From positions 2,938,501-3,002,500 of the forward strand of contig NC_059565.1 of the NCBI RefSeq assembly GCF_905220415.1: a DNA stretch of 64,000 nucleotides, written 5' to 3'. This document shows, one piece after another, positions 1 through 14,300 of this stretch. This DNA comes from Colias croceus (taxonomy: Eukaryota > Arthropoda > Insecta > Lepidoptera > Pieridae). The notes under the pieces were generated by a model. The model did not search any database. It was not told the origin of the DNA and saw nothing but the letters and a program-made list of their open reading frames with translations. Both the position numbers and the translations under genes were made by a program. Numbering within the stretch: the first letter of the stretch is position 1; every line of letters begins with the position of its first letter.

Positions 1-50
1 GGCCGAATTGATAACCTCCTCCTTTTTTTTGAAGTCGGTTAAAAATTTAT
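1..50 (+). repeat. 3' end of a short inverted-repeat element, cut by window edge
   Basis: The first 50 bases match the right end of the complete copy at 23569-23820, including 'gaagtcggttaaaaa'. Only this end lies in the window. Confidence 0.75.
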
Positions 51-105
51 TTTTCCCTACGCAATGATTTTTGCTCACCCACCTCTTTTAAATGTGTTTC
101 CCTGT

Positions 106-243
106 TCAAATTACTGGTAGTCTGGAAGAGATCGCAGCCTAGCGATAAGGCCGCCATTTGTACATACTTGTCTCCGTTTGTCTTTTTCTGTGTTTTATGT
201 AAATATTGTGTGTGCAATAAAGAATTATCTATCTATCTATCTA
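106..243 (+). mobile_element. 5'-truncated LINE 3' end with TATC tail
   Basis: The stretch reads 'ggaagagatcgcagcctag...ataaggccgcc...tgtgcaataaag' and ends in a (tatc)n tail. The same 3' end recurs at 21105-21245 and, more decayed, at 48590-48715. Three copies sharing only the end, each followed by simple repeats or A-rich sequence, is what target-primed LINE insertion leaves. No coding part remains; an RTE- or Jockey-type origin is a guess. Confidence 0.55.
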
Positions 244-820
244 TTTTCCTTTGTTTGGTTTTACGCCAGTATTAATTTAGAAATTGAAGGCTTCAACGGA
301 TTTTAAACGCGATTTATTCTAGATTTTGATCTGGATTGAGAAAAAAAACACTAAATGACCTCGTGGTGACCTAGAGTCTTGTGTAGATAATTCTATCTTT
401 GACGGTCAGGTTCGTGACTTTTGATAACCTCTTTGGTGAAAAAACAATGTATCTGCATGATGTTCAATAGTTTAATCTGCGTAGTTTGTTTCACATCTGT
501 GGTTTCACAGATTTTCCTTCGTATTCGACTGCAGGCTTATACACAAGTTTAGGAATACAAAATTTTGCTACATTTCGAGAAATAAAATCTCACCTCGTGG
601 TCAAAAGTACCAAAAAATGAGGATCGATGCGAGTTTATTACATTTTGAGAAATATAATAATTTATTAATTTAATTTTAAATTCTTCTTCATTTACTGTTT
701 GAAGCTATATACTTATTAAACACATCCCTCGCTACGTATCCTCGCACACCGGTGATGTAAAAGCACCCTAAAGCGCATTAAAATAAAAAAATGTGTGCGT
801 GTACTACTGTACACACGTAA

Positions 821-1010
821 GAAGTGAAACTTCTTTATGACGTTATTTTTCAAAAAAATAATTTACTATATTGTATGCAACTTTACAGAAATACGTCGAA
901 TCACGCGTGGTAGGGATAAGAAAAAGAGGGCGCGTAACGGAAAATTTCACGCGTAACGAAAAAATATTGCACTAAATTTTTTTCCAACCCCGATAAAGAA
1001 GTTTCACTTC
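821..1010. mobile_element. MITE with palindromic ends 'gaagtgaaacttc'
   Basis: It starts 'gaagtgaaacttctttatgacg' and ends 'ataaagaagtttcacttc', giving inverted ends of about 18 bp. Each end is itself a small palindrome (gaagt-gaa-acttc). Related copies lie at 23040-23159, 25467-25585 and 50931-51035. Confidence 0.65.
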
Positions 1011-1289
1011 AAAAACATAGTTTTCAGCTTTATATCTTTGGGACATAGAACATGTAGGACATGTTAGTACATTCACTTTTCAGACCATCTAGACATGATC
1101 TAATGCACTATATCTGAACCTAAATATTTCGCAATCAGATGTTCGTTTGCCTCTCTCTAATAATCCTTCATTCACTTCAGTAGGGGTCAAAACTCAAAAC
1201 CTTGGTCTAACAAAACAGAATCCAGTGTCTATTCTTTGTGGTCAGTCCCAATTTGGAGCTCAAGGGTAAAAATATACTTTTATTCTCTA

Positions 1290-1519
1290 CTAGTTGTACC
1301 CCGCGGTTTTACCCACATTGTTCCACTCCTGTTGGTCTTAGCGAGATGATAATATATAGCACAGAATAGTAACTATAACTATTAGCTAGCTACCTATAGC
1401 TGCCTTCCTCGATAAATGGGCTATCTAACACCGAAATAATTTTTCAAATCGGACCAGTAGTTCCCGAGATTAGCGCGTTCAAACAAACAATCTCTTCAGC
1501 TTTATAGTATTAGTATAGT
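1290..1519 (-). mobile_element. Helitron-like element, family A
   Basis: On the minus strand it runs from 'tatactaatactataaagc' to a hairpin (gggtaaaaccgcgggg) and terminal CTAG. Ends in CTAG with a nearby hairpin and no inverted ends are Helitron traits. Confidence 0.65.
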
Positions 1520-2149
1520 TATAATATATACCTATCTATATAGTAGGCCCCATGTAAAAAAGGAAATCTAAGAAAATCTAGCTCAAAGACCGTTTTCGGT
1601 TTTTGAACGTAACGTTCGCGTTGTATATCTAGATAAAAAAGCTTTTATCATAATTAATGACGTAATTAAATAATTAAATTAAAATAATTTTTCAAATTTG
1701 AGGCCCATAGCTCCTATATTTACTACATCGCAGCGGTGAATTTTAGTCCCGGCGAGTCTACGGAAAAACATTTTGTCGACGCGACGAAGCAATTTACACC
1801 TAGTGTGCTTACTGCTTTGAGATTCTTACAAATTCTTGCGCAAGATAAAATTATTTATTCTTAGCTACTTACAACTTAAAAAAATATTGAAAAATAGAAG
1901 TCCTTATCATTTAAATGGTCGTTTTATAATACCGGTTCCCTTTAAACAGAAAAGGAAATATAATATAAAGTAACAAAACAAATATTATAGAACTTACTGG
2001 AAATATGTATGACAAAATTGTCAAAGCACTGTTTTTTGCGTTATCTGTGCACCCACTTCCTATACATTTTAATATTGATTGTGAGATGAAAGACGATACT
2101 TCAATTAAAACCGGCGGTTTTGGCCCTGGAAGATAGATGAATGGTTCTT

Positions 2150-2334
2150 CGAGCTAAAGGTTATTTTATAACGTTTCGCAAGCGGCGACGAGCGCGCGCG
2201 TGAAAAGGCGCGCAAATTGACGTTTATATTTTTTAAATACTTTTTTTTTAATTGCGCGTGCCATGATTCTGGAAAAACGTAGTGTTTGTTTGTGAGTGTT
2301 TTGTTTTTTTTTTAAGTGCTGGCAGTTTTAATAA
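2150..2334 (+). promoter_or_regulatory. putative promoter / 5' UTR of the CD36 gene
   Basis: A GC-rich island in an AT-rich setting ('agcggcgacgagcgcgcgcg' near 2172 and 'aaaggcgcgcaaattgacg') lies just before the candidate first exon. No clear TATA box at a usual distance was seen. The transcription start cannot be fixed by eye. Confidence 0.4.
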
Positions 2335-5300
2335 ATGGGTAAGTTACTTTTTAAAAATATTTACACGAGTTAAAATTAGTATTGAGATTTATTTTCGATT
2401 TAACATTATTTATAGTACTTAAGTACTATATTTTTATCGAGGCAGGTTTAAAAATAATTTAAGAAATTTTATTTAAAAACATAACGGTTTTATACACCTA
2501 TTCGTATTTAAAATAACAGCTGTGAAATATTATTCTTGAAATCTCTTGCATAATATTAACAAAAAATAAAATAGAGAAAATTTAATTATTATTTTTAAAG
2601 ATAAAAATTTTCGTACATTTTCATAATTTTTAACGCAATTTTAAATTATTTTACAAAACAAGTCTTACTAAAAACTACGCTTAGTTAAAGTTATTACAGG
2701 GACAGCAACAAAATGCAGTGACTAGGTTCAATGTTCCTGCATAATATTTAGTCCACAGTCTTGCGGTTAGGCTCTAAACATTGTTGAAATTTTTATAGGT
2801 AGATATGCGTTTTGTATTGAGCATTTGACAAAGTATTTCGAAAAAAAAATGTTTGACAGATATGTATTGGATAAATATTGTATGACTTCATGCAATATAA
2901 ATATATTTATAGGTACCTAAATATATTTATATAATACTATACCTTTACATATTGTATTATCTGTGATTGTTTTATAGTATTTAATTTTTTTTAATTATTA
3001 ATAATATAATAACATAAGTAATATACTTTGTTGTACCTGTCTGTTTGCAAATACTGCTGGATTTGTTTAGTAATTAGAACTTTCGAATTTCGAACTCGCA
3101 CAGGGCACTTTAAATTAAGAATTAAAGTTTTTGTTTTATAAACAAAATGTCGGATACGTTTTTAACATATTTTTCATGAAAGTAATTTTCCTTACTCAAG
3201 TCTGTGTGGTGTCAGGTGTGTACATTATAATCGCTGTTTATTTCAAGAAATTAACCACATGTAACGTGTAAGTACTTATAGCGTATTATTTAAGTAGCCA
3301 AATATATATATAATATTATATATTACTACATGTACTTACTACCTACATACTTACCTAGTTTGTGGTATTTTTAGTATCACTACATAGTATAAAACAAAGT
3401 CGCTTTCTCCGTCTCTATGTCCCTACGTATATCTTGAAAACTACGTAACGGACCTTTATGCGGTTTTTAGAATAGGTAGTGAATAGTGATTATAATTTGT
3501 TAAATTTTAGCCAACGTGGGCGAAGCCGCGGGCGGAAAGATATAGACTGTAAGCTTGTAGATAATGTAATACTTTGCCTATTTTTCTAGTATACTGCATA
3601 TTAGCCTACTAAGAGCCATACTTACTAGCTTTTTAACCGCGGCACCGTCCGCGTTGTCAAAGGTAAATCATACTTCATCTAAATCAAAAATTTCATCTAA
3701 ATCGTTTCTGTGATTTAGGCGAGAAGAAGAGACAGACAGTCAAAGTTAATTACGTATTTATATAATTGAATATGTAAAAATTAAGCAAAACCCTCAATCC
3801 AGATGGAACCGGAGTAAATTAGCATGTATTTAATATAATTAAACAAGGGGTAACTAACTACATACATACATTATTTTTCCTTAAAAGCAACAGCTAAATT
3901 TTTATTTAGTGACCTTACGATAAGTGACAATGTAAATATTGATTATATTTATTGACCTTTGCAATGTATGTTTGTATCTCCAATTATTATAGGTACTTAA
4001 GTTGAATTTAAATAACTAGTATTTATCTCGTGGTTCTACTCGTGCGTAATAATTTTTCCGCTCATAAAAACTTTATTACTTAAGTTTAAGGCATTTAAAA
4101 GTTTTAGAAATAAAAGTAATACTAGATTTCCGCCCCCTGCTTCGCTTGCAGTTTCATAGAAATACGGGCCGCATAGGTAGTTCCCGTTTGTTATTCTTTC
4201 ACGTAAATACTACTGAACCGATCACAATAAAATTTTGTATATGAAATCCCAGAATAAGACACAGGCTACTTTTTATCCCGGAAATCTCACAGGAACGATA
4301 GTATTTTAAATTATTAGAATTACCCGCCATGCGTTATTGACACAAAAGCACCTGAAAGTAAATTGTAAAATATTTTGTATCCGCCTTTTATATAAATAAC
4401 ATAGTTAAAAAAAACTAAGAAACATGATTAGGTAAACTAATGAAATTATTGTAAGATTCTTGGTAAGTTCACAAAGTTTGAATTAAATCTGTCCATTTAA
4501 AGTGGGTCAAAATCGAGTCTAAAGGACCCTGCACATACAAAAGTACCTACAGGTGAAGCCTTGGGTGAAGCTAATAAAAGCGTGTTAAAAAGTGGTAAAG
4601 TCAAATATATTTTGTTGACAATTTTGTTAGGTTAGGTTAACCGGTTCCCGCCATACGTCCAAAAACTAGTATCTTAATCCATCAAGTTATATACCATTAT
4701 AAATATTAATCAAAACAAGTTTCGTCAGTCTGTGCAAACGTTCCCCTGAACTTAGTGATACATTCACTGCGCGCGAGACCTATAGAGGGTTGCCATGTTT
4801 ACGGATTTCCCGCGCATTTTCGAACGCAGTGAAATTAAAAAAGAAAAATTTTTTTTTGGGACCTTGAAGTTATTTGGGCAGACGGGGGGAAAATACTGAC
4901 TAAATAAATAATCGTTTATATAAATTGCTAACGACTATTTTCACATGTATTATGTATGTTTATTGCATCTTTATTTTATTAGGTAATTACTAGCTGTGCC
5001 CCGCAGTTTCACCCGCATTGCTCCGCTCCGGTTGGTCTTAGCGTGATGATATACAGCCTAGCTTTCCTCGATAAATGGGCTATCTAACACCGAAATAATT
5101 TTTCAAATCGGGCCAGCTGTAGTTCCCGAGATTAGCGCGTTCAAACAGATAGGTAATATGATTATAATTATATTATATGAGTATTCTATTTTGTTCTATT
5201 GTGCAATATTATTGTTTGTTTATGCAGTAGGTATTGCGTATTAGTAGGCATAAAGGTGTTCAATATTTTAATGAAATGGAATTGTTTAATTATGCTAATA

Positions 5301-8300
5301 ATTAAAAAGTATGAATTAAAAATACATTTCAGTCATTTTAAATTGCTATCCAATGACAAAATGATCGATCTTTTTTATATTTTAACATATCGCGCCATTT
5401 TTTAATAAAAAAAAAACATTTATTAACTAAAGTGTAATTAAATAATATAGTAGGTAACCCTACTCCTCCACACTATGTTTATATTTCAAGCCATGAAAAC
5501 TCATAAAACGTAGTACATTGCTCACCATATAGGAGGCTTTAAATCAACATTCCTTTCAAAGCCAGCAATGTATATCACATTAATTTATACTCGAAAACAT
5601 AAAACGATAAAGAACTAAGTAAGGGCCGGGTTACTCAATTTATACCAAAAGGGAGTGTTCGTTGAATGCAGCATTTAGACATAATTATAAGATTTCCTAA
5701 TTGTACTGAGAAATACGCACGTGCCTAGATGATATTTACTTTTTATTAAAACTTATATTTCCACACTACTGCAACAGAATGCAAGCCGAACAAATGTAGG
5801 TTATATATTTACACCACAGATATAAGTAAAAAGGTAGCTAGATAGGTTTAATCATTATATATTTTAGTAGTAGGTAGATAGTATATTTGCATAAAATAAA
5901 AACAAAAAAACAATAAACAATCATAAATCTACACTAATATTATAAAGAGGAAAACTTTGATTGTTTGTTTGATTGTAATGAATAGGCTCTTAAACTAATG
6001 GACCGATTTTAAAAAATTCTTTCAACATTCGAAAGATACATTATCCACGAGTAATATAAGATAGGTTTTATCCCGGAAATTCAACGGGATCGGGAACTAT
6101 GCGAGTTTTTCTATGAAACCGCGGGCGGAGCCGCCGGCGAAAAGCTAGTAATTATATTAAATGAATTCATGAAGTTCAAAGTTGCGATAATTGTCTACAT
6201 AACATTAATAAGTAAATTGTAAAAAATAACTCACACATACATTTTAAAATACACAGATTTCTGTTAAACTTGTGAGTAAAATTTTTTGTTTCGCTTTTCA
6301 TGACATTTTCAGTAAATAAAAGGCATTTAAAACTATTTTAAACAAATAATTACATAACTAGGTACACAACTACACAATATACAGATACAAACAGTAGGGA
6401 AACTTCATACAACACGAACACGTGGACACAACTTCATACAACATCGAAATGGCTCACGCACACAAGCAAGCGTGTTTACGTGAATCGTAAGGATACTCCT
6501 GGTTGTATATCTGTCTATCGTGGTAGGTACATACTACACCTCTATGTAATTAAGTGTTAAGTACTTAAAATAAACAAAGTAAGTTTTGTTTAATTTTTTT
6601 CTCACGACCGCCTACATGAATATAATACCTACATCTAATATATATCTAATAATTATATTTTGAGAGATCAGAGATCATTGACCCCAACGTAAGTCAAGCA
6701 ATGAACATTGTTGGCCTAAATTTAAATTAATTACAAAAATATTTACTTAACCAACTGTGCTAGAAAGGGGGTTATGCTTTTGCGTATATTTTCTATAGTC
6801 CGTTCGCGTTAAGAAAATAGTGAGTCATAGTAGTCCGCCGGCTGAAAACTGAAGAATCTAGCGATACTGAATAGTGATTTAAGTAATTTTAAGACATTTT
6901 TTTTCCATTAATAATAATTTAATGTTTAAAAAAATGTTTGTACTTTTTCTCCACTGTGAATACACCCTCATCCTGTAGTTGCACTGATGACTCACTATTT
7001 TCTTAACGCGAACGGACTATAAGTATATTTATGATAGACATTATTAATTAATAAGGGCTCCAAAGTGTTTTGCCGGCTCTTCCTTGTAGAAACAGCTTTC
7101 CGGTGGTAAATAACTTAAATAATCTCTATGTATTAAAAAAATGACAAACCAAATCCTATCCTACCTGTCCTATCCAGTATCCTACTAATATTATAAATGC
7201 GAAAGTTTGTGAGGATGGATGTGTGTGTATGTTTGTTTTAACTCTTTAACGCAAATAGGTACTACTGAACCGATAACAATGAAATTAAGTTAGCACACAT
7301 ATAGAGGGTAACTTGAATTAACACAAACTATCCCGGAAATCCCACGGGAGCAGACACTTCGCGGGTTTTTATTTGAAAGCGCGGGCCAAGCCGCGGGCAG
7401 TAAGCTAGTCATGGATAAATCATAAAAGTAAATTTTTAGAGACTAGATTTTCAACTTATTTTAGTGATAATTTCATCCTAATTCGTGATAGTCGTAAGAC
7501 GTAAAATCATAACAAACAAACAGACAAAATTTGCATTCTAAGTTCAAGTCATTAATTAGTAAAATTTACTTACGATAACTACCAATAAATATTAAATAAT
7601 AATAAATTTATCATTGTTTGCAAAGCAAGTGTCGGCTATTTGCACAACATACATACATTGTTTACATGTTCTGTGTAGTTATATTTACAAAATATGTATT
7701 GATAACAATTTATTTTTAACCGATTCCAAAAAGTAAGTCGTATGTTATTATGGGTACCTATGCGATATCAAAAAGCTTTTGCAACTCGTTATATAAAAAA
7801 TATCTATTATAATACCATCGATCGTAGTTCTTGAGTGAAATCGTAACAAATAAACAAAAAATCTATACCTTAGATCTATACCTACTTGATATTATAAAGC
7901 TGAAGAGTTTGTTTGTTTGAATGCGCTAATCTCAGGAACAACTGGTCCGATTTGAAAAATTCTTTCGGTGTTAGATAGCCCGTTTATCGAGGAAGGCTAT
8001 AGGTATAGGCTATAAATTATATCGTCACGTAAGACCAATACGAGCGGAGCTAAATTTAACAGCATGAAGTTAGTTCTAGCCTCTTGTTGGTATGAAAATT
8101 GATAACTATATTCAAGTTGTATATTCTAGTATTTGTACCATACGCCAAAAAAGTAGGTATAACTTCTAACGCGTGTACACACTTTTTATACCAAAAGTAG
8201 GTACTAAATGAGGGAAGAAAATCATTGACCATTTTTCATATTTTACGATTTTACACACATGCAACAATGTCGAAAAGCACTAATGCATAATGCGATCACA

Positions 8301-11300
8301 AGGTCAATCAGAGGCCAAGTGTAAAATTGCGCAAATCCGAAACATCTTTCGATTTATTCACTGTCATAAATATTGCCAGATGTGACTTTGATAGAACAGT
8401 ATGGCAATCTATTTTGTTAAAAAAACATTGTTTTTAAATTCGGCTTAACAGACTAAAATGATGTTGGTGACTTCCGTCTTCAATTATTTTATATTAGTGA
8501 AATGAAATTTTCGCTATTTTTATGAAAAAGTTAAAAGGCTTTTAAAACTATATTGTATAAAATCACGCTACGACCAATAGGAGCGAGAGCTGGGAGCAGC
8601 AATGAAAGATGTTGCAATTTGCAAAAGCAGGAAAAATACTCTTGCCTTGTGTACCCTTTTTGATAGCAAACGAAATTGCTTACTTACATCTATATATATC
8701 TTAATATATATAAATCTCGTGTCACAATGTTTGTCCTCAATGGACTCCTAAACCACTTAACCGATTATAATAAAATTCGCACACCATGTTCAGTTCGATC
8801 CAACTTGAGAGATAGGATAGTTTTTATGAAAAAAAAAACGTAAACATGTAGGTCCCACGGGCGAAGCCGGGGCGAACCGCTAGTATATATAAAACTCAAA
8901 GGTGACTGATATAGTGATCTATCAAAGTATCAACGCACAGCCCAAACCACTGGACGTATCGGGCTGAAATTTGGCATGCAGGTAGATGTCGTAACGTAGG
9001 CGTCCCCCTAAGAAAGGATTTTAGAAAATTCATCCCCTAAAGGGGTAAAATAGAGGATGAAAGCTTATCGTTTCCACGCAGGCGAAGCTGCGGGCAACAG
9101 CTAGTCATAGATATAGCTTATTTTCAGTCTTATAATATTAATTTAATTAAAGCATTAAGTTTTGTATACAATCTTTCAAGATTCTTATGTAATTTAAGAA
9201 GTAACTAGCTTACCGCCTGCGTCTTCGCCCACTTTTTGTAAAACCTAATAAATTATATGCTAAAACCTTCCTCTTGAATCACTCTATCTATTAAAAAAAC
9301 CTCATCAAAATCCGTTGCATAGTTTTAAAGATTGAAGCATACAAAGGGACATAGGGACAGAGAATGTGACTTTCTTTTATACCTACTATGTAGTGATGAT
9401 GTACACAACTTGTAGGTATTATAAATTTCATCACATTCATAATGCACTAGTCGTGACTTCATTCTTTACATTAAAGAAGAGACACGCTAATTATATAGAT
9501 TATTATCTTTATTGAAGGTTATTTTTAAAGTAGATAAAATTAAAGAACTATTGAACTGTTATTGAACTTTATTATTTCAAAAAAAACCGGCCAAGTGCGA
9601 GTCTGACTCGCTCATCGAGTTCCGTATAAACTTGTTTTTTATATGTTGTAACTGCAATACTGTGCTGCAATATATTTTTTTTTTTATCTGTGCTATGACG
9701 TTGCTTCGTCCTCTCCTCTTGTAAGTATGTAACCGACTTTACACTCGATTGTGACCTACTATAAACGGACAGATTTAATTCAAACTACACACTTATCAAG
9801 GACTCATGAGTTCATCTCATTATCCTGAAATAAAAAAATAAAAATAGCATAGTTATAAATAAGACAGTAGTTATGAAAAATATAAATCTAGGTATAAAAA
9901 ATAAACTAGGTATTGGTAATCTGTGCTACTAGGACTATGTGCATATGTTTTTTGTAGGTATTAAAATACATACCTAATTTATTATCTCAGCTTAGATCTT
10001 AAATATCAGTAAATATCAGATCTGTTTGAGCAAAAGAGCACAATATACATATACAATCTAAGAGCCATATACATATTGAACTTTCAAGCATAAATAAATT
10101 GTATTACTGGTAATACATAAACTAACTCATTTGTATAGATTATGTGCAATACATTGCAATAAATAGACATTTTGAAAATTACAGTATACTAATGAATTAA
10201 TGATGCAATTATTTTTCATATCTCATTATAAATTATTTCTGAAGCATTATGCCACACAAATTGCTAAATCTTCATTTAAAGTCAAAGTTAACATTAGGGC
10301 GGCGGTACACGGACCGCTTCAAGCAGTTGAGACCGACGGCTCGAAGCCGCGACCGCGCGGTGAACTATAGACATTCATTCACTGCCGTACATGGACTGCT
10401 CGAGCCGTCGCGACGCGTCGCGACCGTTGCACTTGCAAGCCGTCAACTGCGCGGTTTGTAGCGACAGCTCGAGCAGTGACAGTCCGTGTACGTCGCTCAG
10501 CCGTTAACTGCTGCTCGAGCCGCCCGTGTACGGCCGCTCTTATTTCGATTGTTCCTCAAAGATTTATTTGACCTTCAATACAATTTTAAAATACAATTTT
10601 TTATTTACTTTACACTTTATTGCTCATAGAATTAATTATTTACTTTAAAATCGAAACTCCGGGTTCCGTACAAATAATCTAAAAGCATCTGTAAAAACTT
10701 GGTTATCCATCTAATTCGTGAATAAATTAATTCGTGTTGCCTATCTTATTTTTTTAAATATTTGTTGTTTTAGCTTCATAAAAATTAAAAAAAAAAATCT
10801 ATATTACGTTTCATGAGATTCAACGTTAAAAGGCGCATGAAGAGACAGACAGACCTACGGATATCGAAGACATAGTACTTATTAGCACTGATAAAAAAAA
10901 TACTCTACTAGTAGCATAGATAAGTCCCGTATCACCTTTTAAGGCGCGGAACCCTAAAAAACTCGACAACTTCCGACGTCCTTTCGAGCGTAGCTAAAAA
11001 ATATGACCCACTTCTGTCTCCTACAAAGGGACAATTATTATTAAGTATTCACACGGTTAAGATGAGTCTATCAAGGCTACATAATTGTTGCCGTGACATT
11101 GACGATGTCACGCTTAATCCGAGACTTATGGCTGTATAAATATTGAAGTAACCTCCAAAAAAGGAAGCTATTATCACATCTATTATGACTAATTGGTTTG
11201 GGAATAGCGCTACAACTTACAAGGATATCTTGGGCACGTGGTGAAATTCGAAACTAATGTCATCTTGTAAAACGTCATTTGATGACATATCGAGGGCGTT

Positions 11301-14300
11301 GTTTGACTTGTTTGATGTTTCCACCAAGGTTTCCACCAATAATGTGCCAGGATATGTAGCGAGGAATGTGTTTGTAAATAACCAATAGCATCGCTTCAAA
11401 CGTTTCAAACTTCAAACTAAATGAAGCGATATGATTGGTTCTTTATTGGTTATTTACAAACACATTCCTCGCTACAATTCCTTTTTGTTCCAGTATTTAC
11501 CTCTACATTAATATGAAACAAGCCATTCCAATAACTTTAACAACCTAAGTATATAAATAAAAATTACGGAATTACAAGATCATAGCTTCATCGCTTACCT
11601 ACGTACTACCTACTGAAAAAAAAATTATTCAGTAGTACTCAAGAGTACTACTGAATAATTTTTTTTTCAGTAGTACTCAAGAGTACTACTGAATAATTTT
11701 TTTTTCAGTAGTACGTTTTTCAGTAGTCATAAGCTTCTTGGTAGTACTTAACTACTTTCTTCTTTCGTAAATCTATATATATAAAAGAAAGTCGTGTTAG
11801 TTACTCCACTTATAACTCAAGAACGGCTGAACCGATTTAGCTGAAAATTGGCAGGGAGGTAGTTTAGAGCCAGGAGAAGGATATAGGATACTAAATACGT
11901 ACCACGGGCGAAGCCGGGGCGGACCACTAGTCTATATATATAAAAGAAAGTCGTGTTAGTTACTCCACTTATAACTCAAGAACGGCTGAACCGATTTAGC
12001 TGAAAATTGGCAGGGAGGTAGTTTAGAGCCAGGAGAAGGATATAGGATAATAAATACGTACCACGGGCGAAGCCGGGGCGGACCACTAGTTGTTGATAAA
12101 GGAAAAAAGTTTTCACTAAAAACTTTATTAAAGTAATCAAATTATTATTAACGGATAATTATGTGATTAACTCAATAACAAAGCCTTATAATTGCTCTAA
12201 ATTCGTGAAATATTGTAATAATTTTTATCAATCAAGACCAACTTTTAAATACCTACAGTTTTATCAAAAATTGATTTGTGAATTCATCAATACAATCCAA
12301 GTTTAGGAAATAGAAATCCTTGAAAAAGCTGTATATTACGTTAATATGAGTTTATTATCACTGCAAAGTAATGTTTTTCTTTAAATACACAAGGTTGCGG
12401 TTATGTTTGTGTGTCAATGAAATAAAATTACGCCGCATGTTTATCAATTTTTTTTATCTATAACCACAGACTAATAATAATATACTACGTATACAACTAT
12501 AACTGTATAATAATAAATATTAAATATACCTAATTATAGCGAAGTGGAAATAACTTAGTTCTAATAGGCATAGAGAATGAAACTATAGATTTTAGCGTTA
12601 TTGGTTTTATAAAAGTTGTTCTTTCTGACATGAAAATTATGACGAATAAAAACCGGCCAAGTGCGAGTTAGAGCCGCGCGCCGAGGGTTCTTATACCTCT
12701 TTTTTATATGGTGCAACTGTAAATTAGGTAATACTTATCACAATGTTTCTTTTATCTGTGTTATAAGATGTTGTTTTTACCAAATTCCTAAAGCTCTATG
12801 TTCACGGGAAGTACCCTGTAGGATTTTGATTCCCTTGTAAATGTTAAATTTGCGAAAATTTGCTGCAAAAACAGTATCCTTTGATTGCGTTGGCTTATAA
12901 GTTTGATTTTTTTATAGTTTCAAGGGACCGTAGACTTGAGTATTTAGTATAAATTTCAGATTGATACCACCACGCGTTCCTGAAAAAAATGTCTTTACGG
13001 ACGGACAATAAAGTGATTAAGGGTTCCGTTCCAGTAGAAAGTGGAAATTTTTAACAATTTTCTTCTCTTTCAGAAAACAAATCCAACATGGCAGATGACA
13101 TACCAACTGTCAACTTGGATGACACATCATCAGCCAAGACAGACTCGCCACCAGACAGCAATAGAGACTCGCTAAATAGTCTGTTACATAAGACCAAAGA
13201 CAAGAATGAGAACTGCATAGACGACTGCGATCTAGGGAAGCAGTGCTCTATGATATGTACGGATAATTCAAATGATTCGAAGGCGCGGAATGCGTTTTGT
13301 TGCAGTAAGTTTTTTTTCTTAATTTTGTTATAAGTTGAATATTAACTTCTTAAAAAAAATATTGCTTAAATGGCGATTTTGCTGAAATTTGGGGATCTGA
13401 TGGATTTATGAAATAAAATTAAAAATTTATTTTTATCCTGATACAATATTAGGAGCCAATCAGCCAACGGATGTGCTAAAGTTGCTATTATTTGTATGAA
13501 TATGAGATAAGAGCCTTTGATAAGCAACATCAATAAATAATATTTAAAATATTGTCTGCACGCAACAAAATAACTGAGTATGTTTATCTGTAATTGTCTG
13601 GTTTAAATTTAACATTTCCACAGCTTTTTAACTTTCGGACTAAATATGCCCCGCGGTTTCACCCACAGTGCTCCGCTCCTGTTAGTCTTAGCGGGATGAT
13701 TTATAATTTTATAGCCTTCCTCGATAAATGATCTATCTAACATCGAAAGAATTTTTCAAATCGGACCAGTAATTCCTGAGATTAGCGCGTTCAAACAAAC
13801 AAACTCTTCAGCAAATTTTTTTATACATTATTTTTTATCGTTCAATGACACTATTTAAGCACGTGTTAATATTAGATATAATTATTATTCAAATCTTGTA
13901 AGCAATTAATTCATAATTTCAATGGCATCACTGTTCATAAAGAAACAGTAAAACATTTAAATTTTATTGCACTAGCTTTCGTAACTCCATTGAAAATAAC
14001 GTTTGTTTGTGTTTGCAAGACTTGTGTGGTTGTAAATTCAAATTCGTATTTTATTGTACAGCATGGCTTATTAAGACATTACATTATTAAAGGATACCTT
14101 TTTGCAAAAGTAGAAGAGTTTGTTTGTTTGAACGCGCTAATATCAGGAAGTACTGGTCCGATATGAAAAATTTTTTCACTGTTAGATAGCCCATTTTAGA
14201 ATTTTTTAGTTTCCTTTACATAGACTAATTAAAATAATAACATAACTCTACGGAACTCTTCACGCGTGCTTCCGACTCACACTTCACCGTTATTTTCTTA

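Larger units (their letters stand above)
244..2150. other. AT-rich upstream flank of the CD36 gene, repeats only
   Basis: No coding exon is supported here. It holds one MITE (821-1010), one HLE-A (1290-1519) and scattered low-complexity AT. A short motif 'acggattttaaacgcgattta' near 297 recurs around 27885 and, in part, near 45940. Confidence 0.5.

Noticed and set aside
10249..10461. Plus-strand open frame of 70 codons
   Set aside because: It lies almost entirely in the GC-rich MITE; the frame is open because stop codons are rare in that composition.
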